Shown: piece after piece, positions 26,501 through 35,258 of the stretch
How the letters are laid out: each line of letters begins with the position of its first letter
Position numbering within the stretch: the stretch's first letter is position 1
Source: Paenibacillus luteus
Lineage (GTDB): Bacteria; Bacillota; Bacilli; Paenibacillales; Paenibacillaceae
Direction: 5' to 3'
DNA: 64,000 nucleotides
NCBI RefSeq assembly: GCF_006542765.1
Contig: NZ_SKCD01000001.1
Span: forward strand, 1 to 64,000
Notes under the pieces: generated by a model
Database searches by the model: none
What the model was told of the DNA's origin: nothing
The model's input: only the letters and a program-made list of their open reading frames with translations
Program-made: the position numbers and the translations under genes

Positions 26501-29500
26501 CTAGTGTTGTACGCGTAGCTGCCTCCGCTCGGAGCGCTTCCCGATATCGCCCCATTACCGTCGTAGCTGACCGTATAACTGTTCACGGTCCACTGTGCAT
26601 ACAAGGTCACACCCGCTGCTCCCATCGTATATGTCCCACCTGCGGCATAATCCGTTCCGCTTCCGTCCGCCGCCGTGTTCCACCCCACGAACGTATGCCC
26701 TGTCTTCACCAAGATACCTGTGTTCCCAAGCACCGTGACGCTCGTGTTGTAGGCGTAGCTCCCTTCGATCGGAACGCTTCCCGATATCGCCCCATTACCG
26801 TCGTAGCTGACCGTATAGCTGTTCACGGACCACTGTGCATACAAGATGACACCCGACGCACCCATCGTATACGTTTCTCCTGCGGCGTAATCTGTTCCGC
26901 TACCGTCCGCTGTCGTGTTCCAGCCCACGAACGCATAACCTGCCCTCACTAGATTTCCTGTATTCCCAAGCATCGTAACACCAGTCTTGTACTCATAGCT
27001 GCCACCACTCGGAGCGCTTCCCGATATCGCCCCATTACCGTCATAGCTGACCGTATAGCTGTTCGCTGTCCAGTGCGCATACAAGATGACACCCGACGCG
27101 CCCAGCGTATACGTGTCTCCTGCAGCGTAATCTGTTCCGTTGCCATCCGCTGCTGTATTCCAACCGGCGAAAGTATGCCCTGTCTTCACCAAGCTACCAG
27201 TGTTGCCAAGCACCGTGACGCTAGTGTTGTACGCGTAGCTGCCTCCGTTCGGAGCGCTTCCCGTTGTCTCGCCGTTTCCGTCGTAAGCCACCGTGTAATT
27301 CGCTATCGTCCACTGCGCATACAGGGTTGCTCCCGCTGCACCCATCATAAATGTGCCACCTGCGGCGTAGCCGGTGCCACTTCCGTCTGCCGCCGTGTTC
27401 CACCCCGAAAACGTGTACCCGACCTTCACTAGGCTTCCCGTATTGCCGAGCACCACAACACCCGTATTGTAGACATAACTGCCTCCACTCGGAACGCTGC
27501 CCAATGACGCACCGTTTCCGTCGTAAGCCAGTAGATAACTGTTAGCTGTCCACTGAGCATACAAGGTCACGCCCACTGCTCCCATCGTATACGTCCCACT
27601 TGAGGCGTAATTCGTTCCGCTTCCGTCCGCCATCGTGTTCCACCCCGCGAACGTATGCCCTGTCTTCACCAAGCTACCAGTGTTGCCAAGCACCGTGACG
27701 CTAGTGTTGTACGCGTAGCTGCCTCCGCTCGGAGCGCTTCCCGATATCGCCCCATTACCGTCGTAGCTGACCGTATAACTGTTCACGGTCCACCGAGCAT
27801 AAAGAGTCACACCCGACGCGCCCATCGTATGCGTATCTCCTGCTGCATAGTCCGTTCCGCTTCCGTCCGCCGCCGTGTTCCACCCCGCGAACGTATGTCC
27901 TGTCTTCACTAAGCTTCCAGTGTTCCCTAGCACCGTGACGCTCGTGTTGTACGCGTAGCTTCCTCCATTCGGAGCGCTTCCCGAACTCGCTCCGTTGCCA
28001 TCGTAAGCGAGCGTATAGCTGTTCACCGCCCACTGTGCATACAAGATCACTCCCGCTGCGTCTACTGTATAGGTGCTGCCTGCGGCGTAGTTCGTTCCGC
28101 TTCCGTCTGCCGCCGTGTTCCATCCTGCGAACGTATGCCCTGTCTGCACCAAGCTTCCAGTGTTGCCAAGCACCGTGACGCTAGTGTTATACGCGTAGCT
28201 GCCTCCGCTCGGAGCGCTACCCGATATCGCCCCATTCCCGTCGTAGCTGACCGTATAGCTGTTCACGGTCCACCGAGCATAAAGAGTCACACCCGATGCG
28301 CCTATCGTATACGTCCCACCTGAGGCGTAATTCGTTCCGCTTCCGTCCGCCATCGTGTTCCACCCCGCGAACGTATGCCCTGTCTTCACCAAGCTACCAG
28401 TGTTGCCGAGCACCGTGACGCTAGTGTTGTACGCGTAGCTGCCTCCGCTCGGAGCGCTTCCCGATATCGCCCCATTACCATCGTAGCTGACCGTATAACT
28501 GTTCACGGTCCACCGAGCATAAAGAGTCACACCCGACGCGCCCATCGTATGCGTATCTCCTGCTGCATAGTTCGTCCCGCTGCCGTCCGCCTCAGTGTTC
28601 CACCCCGCGAACGTATAGCCCGTTTTCACCAAATGTCCTGTATTGCCTAGAAGCGTAACCCCCGTGTTGTAGGCATAGCTGCCACCGTTCGGAGCGCTGC
28701 CCGAACTTGCTCCGTTTCCGTCGTAAGCCAACGTGTAGCTGTTCGCTGACCAGTGGGCATACAGTGTCACGTCTGCCGCACCCATCGTGTATATGTCTCC
28801 TGCAGCATAATCTGTGCCGCTGCCATCCATCGCTGTATTCCAACCTGCAAACGTATAACCTGTCTTGACCAAGTTCCCAGTATTATTTAGAACCGTAACG
28901 CTAGTGTTATTTCCGTAGCTGCTTCCGCTTGGAGCACTGCCTAAGCTCGCCCCGTTTGCGTCGTAGTTTACTGTAAACTTCTTCATCGCTTTCATCACAA
29001 CGACGTTTCGGTAATTTCCAACATCATGATAAACGACATAGGGGGTGCCATCATCTATATACAATGAGGTGTAGTAAGCTGCGTTTGCAGAAAACCCATC
29101 GTTCCCTACCGGCTCCCAAGAACTGCCGTTAAGCATCATCAATGTGGCTTTACTTGCATTCGCGCTATCGTTATAAGCCACATAGGGTGTACCTTCGTTC
29201 ACGTGTAGTGATGTATTATTGACTCCACCTGTCGAAAACCCTGCGTTTCCTACCGTCTCCCAACTATTCCCGTTATACTTCATTACTGTAGCTTTGTTCG
29301 CATTTCCCCCATCCCGATAAGAGACAAAAGGCAAACCATCAGATACATATAACGATATATGGGAGGCTGCGTTTGCTGATAATGCAGCACCGCCAACCGT
29401 CTCCCAGGTCAAATTAGTTTCATTGTATTTCATGACGAACGGTTTCTGAGAATCGCCATTATCCGAAAAAGCCAAATAAGGGATACCTTTGTCCATATGC

Positions 29501-30153
29501 ATCGATAACCATGAGGAATCACCCGCGCTAAATCCCACGCTCCCAACAGGCTCCCAGACGCTTCCGTTAAATTTCATCACCGTCGCCTTATTGGAATGTC
29601 CACCGTCCTTGTAAGCAAGATAAGGCGTGCCTTCGTGCACATACAACGATGTATAATCAACCCCACCTGCGGATAAACCGGCATTCCCCACCGTTTCCCA
29701 GCTGCTGCCGTTGTATTTCATCACGGTAGCCTTATTGGCATTCCCGCCATCCACATAAGCGAGATAAGGCGTGCCTTCATATACCTGCAAAGATAAGTGA
29801 GCGGTTGTGCCTGCCGAAAATCCAGCGTTTCCTACCGTGACCCAGCTGTTCCCTACGTACTTCATGACTGTAGCCTTCTGAGCATTTCTAACGTCCGTAA
29901 AAGCGATATAAGGTATACCATCGTACACAACCATTTTTGTGTACCAGTAAGCGCCGCTGCTTACGGATAAACCCGTTTCTCCTACCGCTTCCCATTCGCT
30001 AACAGCTGCATAGGCATGGTTTCCGCCTTGGACAAGCTGTCCCAATAAGCCACTAATTCCCAGAACGATCGTCAGCAAAACAATCCTAACTTTTTTCCAA
30101 TTAAAATAATTTCCAGATGATTTCCAATTAAAGTCGTAATTAGCTTTATTCAC
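23587..30153 (-). CDS. Giant SLH-anchored surface protein with beta-propeller and 17 InlB_B-type repeats
   Basis: A 2188-residue secreted protein. Residues 1-49 are a long signal peptide ending AYA. Residues 54-390 are seven repeats of about 48 residues (WETVGNAGFS ... GTPYLAY ... KATVMKYNGSS), consistent with a seven-bladed propeller. Residues 390-1670 hold sixteen 80-residue repeats of the Flg_new/InlB_B (PF09479-like) kind with YTVSYDGNG, TFAGWNT and VTLYAQW; a seventeenth, canonical 70-residue repeat follows. Residues 1750-1985 are an unrecognised domain. The C-terminal 200 residues hold three SLH domains (ITGYADGTFHPGNSVTRAEM, NGFTDGTFKPAQIMTRGEM, NGYADGTFRPNQAITRAEA) that bind pyruvylated wall polymer. 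The start is GTG. Probable adhesin or matrix protein. Confidence 0.9.
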   Translation of the reverse strand: MNKANYDFNWKSSGNYFNWKKVRIVLLTIVLGISGLLGQLVQGGNHAYAAVSEWEAVGETGLSVSSGAYWYTKMVVYDGIPYIAFTDVRNAQKATVMKYVGNSWVTVGNAGFSAGTTAHLSLQVYEGTPYLAYVDGGNANKATVMKYNGSSWETVGNAGLSAGGVDYTSLYVHEGTPYLAYKDGGHSNKATVMKFNGSVWEPVGSVGFSAGDSSWLSMHMDKGIPYLAFSDNGDSQKPFVMKYNETNLTWETVGGAALSANAASHISLYVSDGLPFVSYRDGGNANKATVMKYNGNSWETVGNAGFSTGGVNNTSLHVNEGTPYVAYNDSANASKATLMMLNGSSWEPVGNDGFSANAAYYTSLYIDDGTPYVVYHDVGNYRNVVVMKAMKKFTVNYDANGASLGSAPSGSSYGNNTSVTVLNNTGNLVKTGYTFAGWNTAMDGSGTDYAAGDIYTMGAADVTLYAHWSANSYTLAYDGNGASSGSAPNGGSYAYNTGVTLLGNTGHLVKTGYTFAGWNTEADGSGTNYAAGDTHTMGASGVTLYARWTVNSYTVSYDGNGAISGSAPSGGSYAYNTSVTVLGNTGSLVKTGHTFAGWNTMADGSGTNYASGGTYTIGASGVTLYARWTVNSYTVSYDGNGAISGSAPSGGSYAYNTSVTVLGNTGSLVQTGHTFAGWNTAADGSGTNYAAGSTYTVDAAGVILYAQWAVNSYTLAYDGNGASSGSAPNGGSYAYNTSVTVLGNTGSLVKTGHTFAGWNTAADGSGTDYAAGDTHTMGASGVTLYARWTVNSYTVSYDGNGAISGSAPSGGSYAYNTSVTVLGNTGSLVKTGHTFAGWNTMADGSGTNYASSGTYTMGAVGVTLYAQWTANSYLLAYDGNGASLGSVPSGGSYVYNTGVVVLGNTGSLVKVGYTFSGWNTAADGSGTGYAAGGTFMMGAAGATLYAQWTIANYTVAYDGNGETTGSAPNGGSYAYNTSVTVLGNTGSLVKTGHTFAGWNTAADGNGTDYAAGDTYTLGASGVILYAHWTANSYTVSYDGNGAISGSAPSGGSYEYKTGVTMLGNTGNLVRAGYAFVGWNTTADGSGTDYAAGETYTMGASGVILYAQWSVNSYTVSYDGNGAISGSVPIEGSYAYNTSVTVLGNTGILVKTGHTFVGWNTAADGSGTDYAAGGTYTMGAAGVTLYAQWTVNSYTVSYDGNGAISGSAPSGGSYAYNTSVTVLGNTSSLVKIGYTFAGWNTAADGSGTDYAAGGTYTMGAAGVTLYAQWTANSYLLAYDGNGASLGNVPSGGSYVYNMGVVVLGNTGSLVKVGYTFSGWNTAADGSGTDFAAGGTYTMGAAGVVLYAKWTIGNYTVTYDGNGAISGSVPTGGSYDYDAGVIVWGNTGNLTKMGYVLSGWNTATDGSGTDYVAGDTYTMGASGVILYAQWTANSYMLAYDVNGASSGSAPSGGSYEYNTGVTVLGNTGNLVRTGYAFTGWNTTADGSGTDYAAGGTYTMGAADVTLYAQWSANSYTLAYDGNGTSSGSAPSGGSYEYNTAIVVLWNTGSLVKAGYTFAGWNTAADGSGTDYAAGGTYTMGAAGVVLYAKWTIANYTVTYDGNGAISGSAPTGGSYDYNAGVTVLGNTGSLVKTGYTFAGWNTAADGSGTNYMAGETHMMGVSGVTLYAQWTLDSYIVSFDSNGGAAVASQTVSNSSTASKPVAPTKNGYTFDGWYTNSNLTEAFEFDTAITGDITLYARWKQASPTGSSSGTAGSAQKEEITVNVKDGEHVKISIGSTVVITRAADSSGKKKDKATFTAIEAAKTVEQLKAIGSHAALLVVPDLGDKVSELLFTLPSESSDQLAKGDIGLNIATTHAWLKLPVDAMKDLKESTFFRITPLKDGEEQRELSARAALSTSVSAAIGDSGIKMIGVPVGFETNLKDHTAILELPLVNTGLNKEQFSYLGVYMERSDGKVELIRGKIAYDDVTGDPVIRIAVSKFSVFNTFAVVYSAGFSAIKEDVFIKAYITGYADGTFHPGNSVTRAEMAALLARAFSGEKAQQNDRDYSDVRSSHWAAAAIEEVTKLALMNGFTDGTFKPAQIMTRGEMAAIVIRLLKSDASGEESFTDTAGHWADMAIKSVKAAGIMNGYADGTFRPNQAITRAEAVVIINRLLGRQPLINLEPAFTDVPAAHWAYGQIQAASIDHLSGE
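25143..28982 (-). repeat. Sixteen tandem 240-bp repeats encoding InlB_B-type units
   Basis: The word gcctccgctcgg or a close variant recurs every 240 bp from 25321 to 28921 with no insertion or deletion. Adjacent units differ at several sites, but units 720 bp or 1200 bp apart can be nearly identical, which shows secondary block duplications. Confidence 0.9.
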
Positions 30154-30314
30154 ATTCCCGCGCCCCTCTTCCCATCCATGTTCCTCTGCATAAAAAATAG
30201 GTGTATCACCATAATATCCCCTTCAATGAATCAAGATTTGCCTGAAAAGCTTTCCTATCCAAGTCTACCGAAGTGAAATAAAAGAATAATGAAAAAAAGC
30301 AGCTAAAAAAAGAC

Positions 30315-30350
30315 AAAAACCGCGTAAGAGCAAGCTCCCGCGGTTTTCTT
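30315..30350. terminator. Terminator-like hairpin between tyrS and the SLH protein gene
   Basis: AAAACCGCG and CGCGGTTTT flank an inner gagc/gctc stem. A- and T-rich flanks allow termination in either direction. It lies 165 bp upstream of the SLH protein gene and 125 bp downstream of tyrS, so it separates the two transcripts. Nothing else was recognised in the 320-bp gap apart from the tyrS terminator. Confidence 0.6.
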
Positions 30351-30425
30351 TGTTAAGGAATATATTTATTTTTTCGAGTAAATCCTTGTGCCAACAAGCC
30401 TTATAAATCCATTGTATTTTCGCAG

Positions 30426-30463
30426 AAAAAAAGCCAAGCCACCCTAGCCTGGCGGCCTGGCTC
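30426..30463 (-). terminator. Rho-independent terminator of tyrS
   Basis: On the minus strand AGCCAGGCC pairs with GGCTTGGCT (with G-U), followed by seven T, 11 bp after the tyrS stop codon. Confidence 0.8.
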
Positions 30464-30473
30464 ACTTGCTTTT

Positions 30474-31760
30474 CTATTCAAAACGGATCAAGAAATAATT
30501 TTTCTTCCCGCGACGCAGCAACACGAATTTATCATACAATCTATGTTCCTTGCCAATGATCGCCTCAACATCGTTTTGCTTCGAGCCATTGATGGAGATG
30601 GAGCCGCTCGTGATATCCTGCTTCGCTTGGCGACGGGATGGCGCCGCACCCGATTCGATCAGCAGATCCATAAGCGCAATCTCCTCGCGATTCGTAAGCA
30701 CCGTAGTAGGCATGTCCTGCAGCGCTTCGATCAGCTCTGCTTCGCTCAATTGGTTCACATCGCCAGAGAAGAACGCCTGCGTAATTTTCTCAGCGCTATC
30801 AAGCGCCTCTTGCCCATGGACAAGACGTGTAATCTCACGCGCCAGCTCGCGCTGCGCTGCCCGTTTCTCCGGACGCTCCTGCAGCTCGACTTCCAATGCC
30901 TCAATCTCCGCACGAGAGAGGAAAGTGAAATATTTCAGGAACTTTATCGCATCGCTATCCTCAGTATTGATCCAGAACTGATAGAACTGGTAGGCAGACG
31001 TTTTCGAGCGGTCAAGCCAAATCGCGCCAGACTCGGACTTCCCGAATTTCTTCCCATCACTCTTCGTGACAAGAGGCATCGTCATGCCGTAGGCATCTCC
31101 GCCGCCCATTTTGCCAATCAGGTCAAGCCCCGCCGTAATATTGCCCCATTGGTCGCTTCCGCCGATTTGCAAGGAACAGCCATGCTCCTCATGCAGCTTG
31201 TGGAAATCGTAAGCCTGCAAAATCATATAGCTGAACTCGGTAAAAGAAATGCCCGACGACAAGCGGGAATCCACCGAATCCTTCGCCAGCATATAATTGA
31301 CGGTAAAGTTTTTGCCTACATCCCGCAAGAAGGTTATGACATCCAGCGGCTCAATCCAATCGTAGTTGCTTACGAGCTTAGCTGGATTTTCCGGAAGCTC
31401 AAAGTCCAGAAAACGGGACAGCTGGCGCTTCAAGCTCTCGGTCCACCCCGCCACTGTGTCGGATGTGTTAAGCGACCGCTCGGAGGAGCGTCCGCTCGGA
31501 TCTCCGATCAAACCCGTTCCGCCGCCGACCAGCGCAAGCGGAATATGGCCCGCCTGTTGAAAACGGCGCAAGCACAAGATAGGAAGCAAGCTGCCAATAT
31601 GCAAGCTGTCTGCCGTTGGATCAAATCCGCAGTATAGCACCACACGTTCTTCAGTAAGCTTCTTATGTAATTCCTCGCGATTCGTAAATTGCGAAACCAG
31701 TCCCCGATATTCAAGGTCAGCTAATAGATCAGCCTGGTTTACGATTGCTTCGTTTGTCAT
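30474..31760 (-). CDS. tyrS: Tyrosine--tRNA ligase
   Basis: Class I aminoacyl-tRNA synthetase that charges tRNA-Tyr. The HIGH motif is in CGFDPTADSLHIGSLLP, the Tyr-binding signature in GGSDQWGNI, and the KMSKS loop reads KFGKSESGAIW. The C-terminal 70 residues are an S4 RNA-binding domain (SRRQAKQDITSGSISING). At 428 residues it is a bacterial TyrRS of normal length. Only 65 bp separate it from the upstream gene on the same strand, with no room for a T-box, so it may be expressed from that gene's promoter or a short one. Confidence 0.96.
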   Translation of the reverse strand: MTNEAIVNQADLLADLEYRGLVSQFTNREELHKKLTEERVVLYCGFDPTADSLHIGSLLPILCLRRFQQAGHIPLALVGGGTGLIGDPSGRSSERSLNTSDTVAGWTESLKRQLSRFLDFELPENPAKLVSNYDWIEPLDVITFLRDVGKNFTVNYMLAKDSVDSRLSSGISFTEFSYMILQAYDFHKLHEEHGCSLQIGGSDQWGNITAGLDLIGKMGGGDAYGMTMPLVTKSDGKKFGKSESGAIWLDRSKTSAYQFYQFWINTEDSDAIKFLKYFTFLSRAEIEALEVELQERPEKRAAQRELAREITRLVHGQEALDSAEKITQAFFSGDVNQLSEAELIEALQDMPTTVLTNREEIALMDLLIESGAAPSRRQAKQDITSGSISINGSKQNDVEAIIGKEHRLYDKFVLLRRGKKNYFLIRFE

Positions 31761-31825
31761 TTCATTCTCTCCTCTGGCGTTTCCTACAGTTTACGTCGAA
31801 TCTCATTATTTTAAAAGAAAGCGGC

Positions 31826-32896
31826 TCACTTGTCATCTTTTAACGAAATCTGGCGATAGCGTTTATTTCTCTTCCAGATCCAAATCTGGCATATCAGGAG
31901 CCCTGCCGCCACCAAAAGATCGATAAAGGTAACAAAAATAAAGTTAAACGGATAACCGCCTAATTTGGATATATAAAAGATCGTAAACGACAAAATTCCA
32001 ATAGAACTAATGGTGAACAGGTAGCTTTTCCGCAAATAAAGTGCAAGCGCTGCCGCTATCGCAGACATCAATACAACTGATCCAAGCACCATCAGATTGT
32101 GATCCATCTCCATATTCGTTGGAAAGAGGAGCCGTTTCGGAACGATGTACGAAAAATACCAGTCTTCGCTAGGCAGCGTGCTGAAAGTCGCTTTATACGT
32201 GGCTGGCCCCGTTTGCTCCATCGGCAAATTCGAATGCAGCTTGCTGTCTGGCACATATAACTTCACTTCCAACTCGACCTGCGGCTCCCCTTCCCAAAAT
32301 TCAGCTGGCGTTAAATAGTACAAGTGGGAATAGATCGTCTGAATCACGCCCTTCTCATACATCCCTCCTTGCTCCACATAACGAACAACGATATTTTTGG
32401 TCTCCCCCTCTTTGAAAGATAAGGGAAACCGTGTTCCTAGTGCCTGGCTATGACCATCTCCATAGTGGGATAGGGTTAATTCCTTGCCGCTTAAAGGCTC
32501 TATGACTGTATTTTTCACTAGAGGCTTCCAGTTTATCGGCCGCAATTCAGGCGCCAGGCTCGTTGGGATGAGCTCATTGCCTTCGGTTACGGTTAATGAT
32601 TCTCGAGATGGCGTCAGAAACAAAACCTCAACGTCCTTATTAGCGTTATTTCGATTATGCAGCTCATATTCCACGCTTACTTCCGCACGGCTTCCATGGT
32701 CATTGGGCCCTTTAGAGACCGTATACATAACCCTCTCTCGAACTAAGCTAATATTAGAATGTTCGTCCATTCGCAGCAAACCGTAGCCGTCAGCCGGATA
32801 ATAAAGCGGTCCTCCATTTGCATGAGCCGCAGCCGGCAGGAGCAGGGATAGGAGGAGGATCACGGGCAGCAACGAACGCATTTTTGTTAAATTCAT
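31826..32896 (-). CDS. Secreted membrane protein of unknown function
   Basis: A protein of about 356 residues with a signal peptide (SLLPVILLLSLLLPAAAHA), an extracytoplasmic beta-rich domain of about 220 residues (EVSVEYELHNRNNANKDVEV, later YFSYIVPKRLLFP), and three C-terminal membrane spans ending in a basic tail (WKRNKRYRQISLKDDK). I do not recognise the family. The start is ambiguous among ATG codons around GGGGGAG; this one has about 4 nt spacing. It precedes tyrS on the same strand. Confidence 0.75.
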   Translation of the reverse strand: MNLTKMRSLLPVILLLSLLLPAAAHANGGPLYYPADGYGLLRMDEHSNISLVRERVMYTVSKGPNDHGSRAEVSVEYELHNRNNANKDVEVLFLTPSRESLTVTEGNELIPTSLAPELRPINWKPLVKNTVIEPLSGKELTLSHYGDGHSQALGTRFPLSFKEGETKNIVVRYVEQGGMYEKGVIQTIYSHLYYLTPAEFWEGEPQVELEVKLYVPDSKLHSNLPMEQTGPATYKATFSTLPSEDWYFSYIVPKRLLFPTNMEMDHNLMVLGSVVLMSAIAAALALYLRKSYLFTISSIGILSFTIFYISKLGGYPFNFIFVTFIDLLVAAGLLICQIWIWKRNKRYRQISLKDDK

Positions 32897-33070
32897 CATA
32901 CTCCCCCTCATCTCATAACGATTTCAAATTCCGCGCTTCCTTGTATGATTTTACCACTTCCCCTTCCGGTTGCTCAACCAAGCAAAAACACCCTCGGTGC
33001 CCTTTAGACGTTGAAGTAGCTTTGACGGTAAAATATAAGCTTTGTATAAGCTAACAAACTAATAAATTTA

Positions 33071-33107
33071 TAAAAAGACATATCCTTATCGGAATATGTC
33101 TTTCGGA
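33071..33107 (-). terminator. Rho-independent terminator of glnS
   Basis: AAAGACATAT and ATATGTCTTT form a 10-bp stem; on the minus strand it ends in TTTTTATAAATTTATT, about 50 bp past the glnS stop codon. Confidence 0.8.
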
Positions 33108-33159
33108 ATTTGATGAGGGTTGCTTGCCAAGCCGCCGCCCGTCTCCGATCGTACGGTCC

Positions 33160-34845
33160 TTATTTTTTCGCCCATGTATCTTTTAAAGGAACAATACGAT
33201 TGAATACCAGCTTCTCCTCCGTCGTATGCCGATGGTCCACGCAAAAATAACCATGCCGCACGAACTGGATTTTATCCTCCTTCTGAGGTCTGACGGCAAA
33301 CGGCTCAAGCAAGCAATCCTTGGCCACAATCAACGAGTTTGGATTCAAAACGTTATTCCATGCGGTTTCGCTGCCATCCTTTGGTGCCTCTTCATCGGCA
33401 AGCAGCAAGCTTTCATACAAATGCACATCCGCTCTCACCGCATGCGCCGCCGACACCCAATGAATCGTGCCTTTTACTTTCCGGCCAGTGAATCCGGAGC
33501 CGCTTTTGGTCTCTGGGTCGTAGGTACAGCGAAGCTCGGTTATCTCTCCCGTCCCTTGATCCTTGACAACCGCTTCGCAGGTAATGAAATAGGCTCCGAT
33601 GAGCCGAACCTCCGAGCCGGGCGCCAGCCTGTGGAAACCTTTGACGGGATGCTCCATGAAATCATCTTTTTCGATATAGAGGGTTCTGGAGAAAGGGACC
33701 TCCCGTTTGCCCAGCGCATCGTTTTCACTGCTGTTAGCGATCATGAGCAGCTCCGTTTGCCCCTCCGAGTAATTGGTGATGACCACCTTCAGCGGCCGGA
33801 TAACGGCCATAATCCCTTTGACCTTCGGCTTCAAGTCCTGCCTTACGGCATGCTCCAGCATAGCGATATCCACTGAGCTTTGCGCCCGAATCATCCCGAT
33901 TTCCTCAGTAAACTTCCGAATGCTCTCAGGGGTAATGCCTCTTCTTCTGAGCCCCCGAATCGTAGGCAATCTGGGATCATCCCAACCATCCACGAAGCCG
34001 CCTTCAACCAACTGCCGCAAGTAGCGTTTGCTCGTGACGACGCCCGTCAGATTCAATCTTCCGAATTCCCTTTGCTTTGGAGGCTCTGCAATGTCCAGCT
34101 CACGCATGACCCATTCGTATAAAGGACGATGGTCCTTAAATTCAATCGAGCACAACGAATAGGTAATGCCTTCAATTGCATCCTGGATCGGATGGGCAAA
34201 ATCATACATTGGATAAATGCACCAAGTATTTCCGGTACGGTAATGCTCCGCATGAATAATTCGGTAAATCACGGGATCCCTTAACGTAATATTCGGCGAT
34301 TTCATATCAATTTTGGCACGCAGCACCTTGGAGCCGGCTAGTTCATCTCCGTTTTTCATCCGGCTGAACAGCTCTAGATTCTCGTCTACGGAACGATTAC
34401 GGTAGGGGCTGTCTGTGCCCGGTTCGGTAAGCGTGCCGCGATATTCGGTCATCGCCTCTGGCGACAGCTCACATACATACGCTTTTCCTTTCTTGATCAG
34501 CGTAATCGCTGCCTCATAGATCTCTTCCGAATAATCGGAGCCGTAATAAATGTGGCTGCCGGGGCTGTAGCCCAGCCAGTTCATATCCTCGATAATCGCC
34601 TTCACATACTCGATATCTTCCTTTAAAGGATTCGTATCGTCAAACCGCAAATGAAACCGCCCCTTGTATTTTTTGGCAATCGTATAGTTTGTATGAATTG
34701 CATAGGCGCTGCCGATATGAAGATAACCGTTAGGCTCGGGCGGAAATCTCGTGCACATGCCACGGCCAAACACACCCGCTTGAAGATCCTCTTGAATGAT
34801 TTTATCCAAAAAATGTTCCCTATTCGCTTCCCGTTCACTGCTCAT
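33160..34845 (-). CDS. glnS: Glutamine--tRNA ligase
   Basis: Class I synthetase that charges tRNA-Gln directly. The N-terminus has the Gln/GluRS signature FPPEPNGYLHIGSAYA (HIGS in the HIGH position). The sequence YPMYDFAHPIQDAIEGITYS discriminates GlnRS-type enzymes, and the KMSKS-like loop reads VVTSKRYLRQLVEGG. The C-terminal 220 residues are the beta-barrel anticodon domain (KEDDFMEHPVKGFHRLAPGS, GTIHWVSAAHAV). The length of 561 residues agrees with bacterial GlnRS. The ATG follows AAGGAGG. A T-box leader with a Gln specifier lies upstream. Confidence 0.95.
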   Translation of the reverse strand: MSSEREANREHFLDKIIQEDLQAGVFGRGMCTRFPPEPNGYLHIGSAYAIHTNYTIAKKYKGRFHLRFDDTNPLKEDIEYVKAIIEDMNWLGYSPGSHIYYGSDYSEEIYEAAITLIKKGKAYVCELSPEAMTEYRGTLTEPGTDSPYRNRSVDENLELFSRMKNGDELAGSKVLRAKIDMKSPNITLRDPVIYRIIHAEHYRTGNTWCIYPMYDFAHPIQDAIEGITYSLCSIEFKDHRPLYEWVMRELDIAEPPKQREFGRLNLTGVVTSKRYLRQLVEGGFVDGWDDPRLPTIRGLRRRGITPESIRKFTEEIGMIRAQSSVDIAMLEHAVRQDLKPKVKGIMAVIRPLKVVITNYSEGQTELLMIANSSENDALGKREVPFSRTLYIEKDDFMEHPVKGFHRLAPGSEVRLIGAYFITCEAVVKDQGTGEITELRCTYDPETKSGSGFTGRKVKGTIHWVSAAHAVRADVHLYESLLLADEEAPKDGSETAWNNVLNPNSLIVAKDCLLEPFAVRPQKEDKIQFVRHGYFCVDHRHTTEEKLVFNRIVPLKDTWAKK

Positions 34846-34891
34846 GGCACAACCTCCTTATTAGTCGGAACCTTCCCGCTGACTTCCTGCG

Positions 34892-35177
34892 AAAAAACAA
34901 AAAAGCTTCACCCCCAAGACATTGCGTCTTGGGGACGAAGCTTTTCGCGGTGCCACCCCAGATTCGTTCATATGTCGCCATATGAACCTCTTCAAGTACG
35001 GCACCAATGGATGCTTATACTCTAGCTCTATAACAGGAGCTCCCGTCACAGCATCCCCTATTCGCAGGTTCCGGTGTGATGCTCAGAGACTTGTTTCAAC
35101 AAAGCATGCCTTGCCCTTTTTCAGCTGCCGGGGCTCTCTGTGCAGGAATGGCTTTATTTACTCTTCTCGTCATCGCC
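34892..35177 (-). promoter_or_regulatory. T-box riboswitch (Gln specifier CAA) controlling glnS
   Basis: On the minus strand the leader begins GATGACGAGAAGAGTA, the k-turn side of Stem I. The 3' strand of Stem I reads GAAA-CAA-GTCTCTGAGCATC, placing CAA (Gln) as the specifier at 35091-35093. The T-box word GGGTGGCACCGCG is at 34946-34958. It is followed by a strong terminator, 34892-34944, with arms AAGCTTC..CCCCAAGAC and GTCTTGGGG..GAAGCTT and a T tail. Uncharged tRNA-Gln should stabilise the antiterminator and switch glnS on. A specifier matching the downstream gene makes the call firm. Confidence 0.9.
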
Positions 35178-35258
35178 TTTTTGATATTTTATCTATGTTA
35201 ACAAATACTATGCCCTTTTGTAAATCGGCATACGCAGGGATGATCAAGTAATATTGCT

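Noticed and set aside
25143-28982. Periodic array considered as CRISPR or as plus-strand genes
   Set aside because: The 240-bp units are in one continuous minus-strand reading frame with coherent protein repeats. Plus-strand frames recur with the same period and are shadows; there are no spacer-repeat alternations.
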